Under the pieces are notes generated by a model. It was not told where the DNA came from, made no database searches, and saw nothing but the letters and a program-made list of their open reading frames with translations. Shown here piece after piece: positions 10,014-10,430 of a DNA stretch of 10,430 nt; the first letter of the stretch is position 1, and each line of letters starts with the position of its first letter. This DNA comes from Nitrospinota bacterium (GTDB taxonomy: Bacteria; UBA8248). Made by a program: the position numbers and the translations under genes. The stretch lies in NCBI GenBank assembly GCA_003506735.1, contig DNYS01000018.1, positions 13,793-24,222 on the forward strand, in the 5' to 3' direction.

Positions 10014-10430
10014 ATGGATAAAAATGCAATTCTCGCCGCGGTTCTTTCGATTGGCGTTCTGGTCGCGTGGGATTATTTTTATATCCGGCCGATTCAGAAA
10101 AAAAACGCCGCGAAAAGCCAGGCACGCGCGGAAAAAGAAAAGGCCGCGAAAGCCAAAATGCGCGCCGTGAATCCGCTTGTCCGCGCCGCCCCAGCGTCGC
10201 CCCAGCCGGCCATGCCGGCCCAGAAAAAACCTGAAACAAAGGCGGTAAGGGAGGTCCGGGTCCGGGTGGATGTGGGTCCCGCCATTTATGAATTTACGAA
10301 CCGGGGTGCGGCCATGGTTTCGGCGCGCCTGAAAAAGTATCTGACCGACGACCTGAAAAGGCCGATTGACCTAATCTCGGAATTGTCCCCGGCGATGATG
10401 CCGCTCTATTTCAAGGGGGGGGATACCGCG
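10014..10430 (+). CDS. yidC: membrane protein insertase YidC, N-terminal part (cut by window)
   Basis: YidC (Oxa1 family) inserts and folds inner-membrane proteins, alone or with SecYEG. Only the first 139 codons are present. The ATG at 10014 follows GGAG by nine bases; an overlapping ATG at 10010 stops after three codons. Residues about 5-24 (AILAAVLSIGVLVAWDYFYI) form the N-terminal membrane anchor typical of Gram-negative YidC. A Lys/Ala-rich stretch (about 28-50) and a Pro/Ala-rich linker follow. The start of the periplasmic P1 domain comes next, recognisable by VGPAIYEFTNRGAAMVSARLKKY. The catalytic-groove helices lie beyond the window. The call rests on the N-terminus plus the rpmH-rnpA-yidD context. 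Confidence 0.93.
   Translation, partial: MDKNAILAAVLSIGVLVAWDYFYIRPIQKKNAAKSQARAEKEKAAKAKMRAVNPLVRAAPASPQPAMPAQKKPETKAVREVRVRVDVGPAIYEFTNRGAAMVSARLKKYLTDDLKRPIDLISELSPAMMPLYFKGGDTA

Overview
This window is a bacterial chromosomal replication-origin neighbourhood. The left three quarters carry gyrA (3' end cut by the window edge), gyrB, recF and dnaA, all on the minus strand. The right end carries rpmH, rnpA, yidD and the start of yidC, all on the plus strand. The proteins indicate a Gram-negative bacterium: YidC begins with an N-terminal membrane anchor followed by a charged linker and the start of a periplasmic domain, and GyrB carries the long TOPRIM insert known from proteobacterial gyrases. 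Coding DNA is fairly GC-rich, while the two spacers around dnaA are AT-rich. I cannot place the organism in a phylum from the sequence alone; it is probably an uncultured or deep-branching Gram-negative lineage.

Region by region: 1-2417 gyrA; 2418-2825 a spacer with no convincing gene; 2826-3202 a small predicted exported protein on the plus strand whose signal peptide and body lie in two frames, joined at a T TTT TTA heptamer; 3203-3446 a convergent spacer; 3447-6020 gyrB; 6022-7173 recF (TTG start); 7174-7398 the best candidate for the unwinding part of oriC; 7399-8751 dnaA; 8752-9228 a spacer with a second DnaA-box cluster and an rpmH promoter; 9229-9363 rpmH; 9411-9752 rnpA; 9766-9990 yidD; 10014 to the end yidC.

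Functionally, the leftward genes serve replication initiation and its upkeep: DnaA opens the origin, gyrase supplies negative supercoiling, and RecF acts in gap repair at stalled forks. The rightward genes are the widely conserved L34 / RNase P protein / YidD / YidC cluster, linking ribosome and tRNA maturation to membrane-protein insertion.

The main points of interest are: dnaN is absent from its usual place between dnaA and recF; the dnaA-recF spacer has an AT-rich / five TAG triplets / GC-rich / tandem DnaA-box arrangement like a DnaA-trio basal unwinding element; DnaA boxes flank dnaA on both sides; there is a possible -1 frameshift in the exported-protein gene; and GyrA has Ala and Pro at the two main quinolone-contact positions. 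I saw no mobile element, CRISPR array, tRNA, rRNA, or clearly new multi-gene system.
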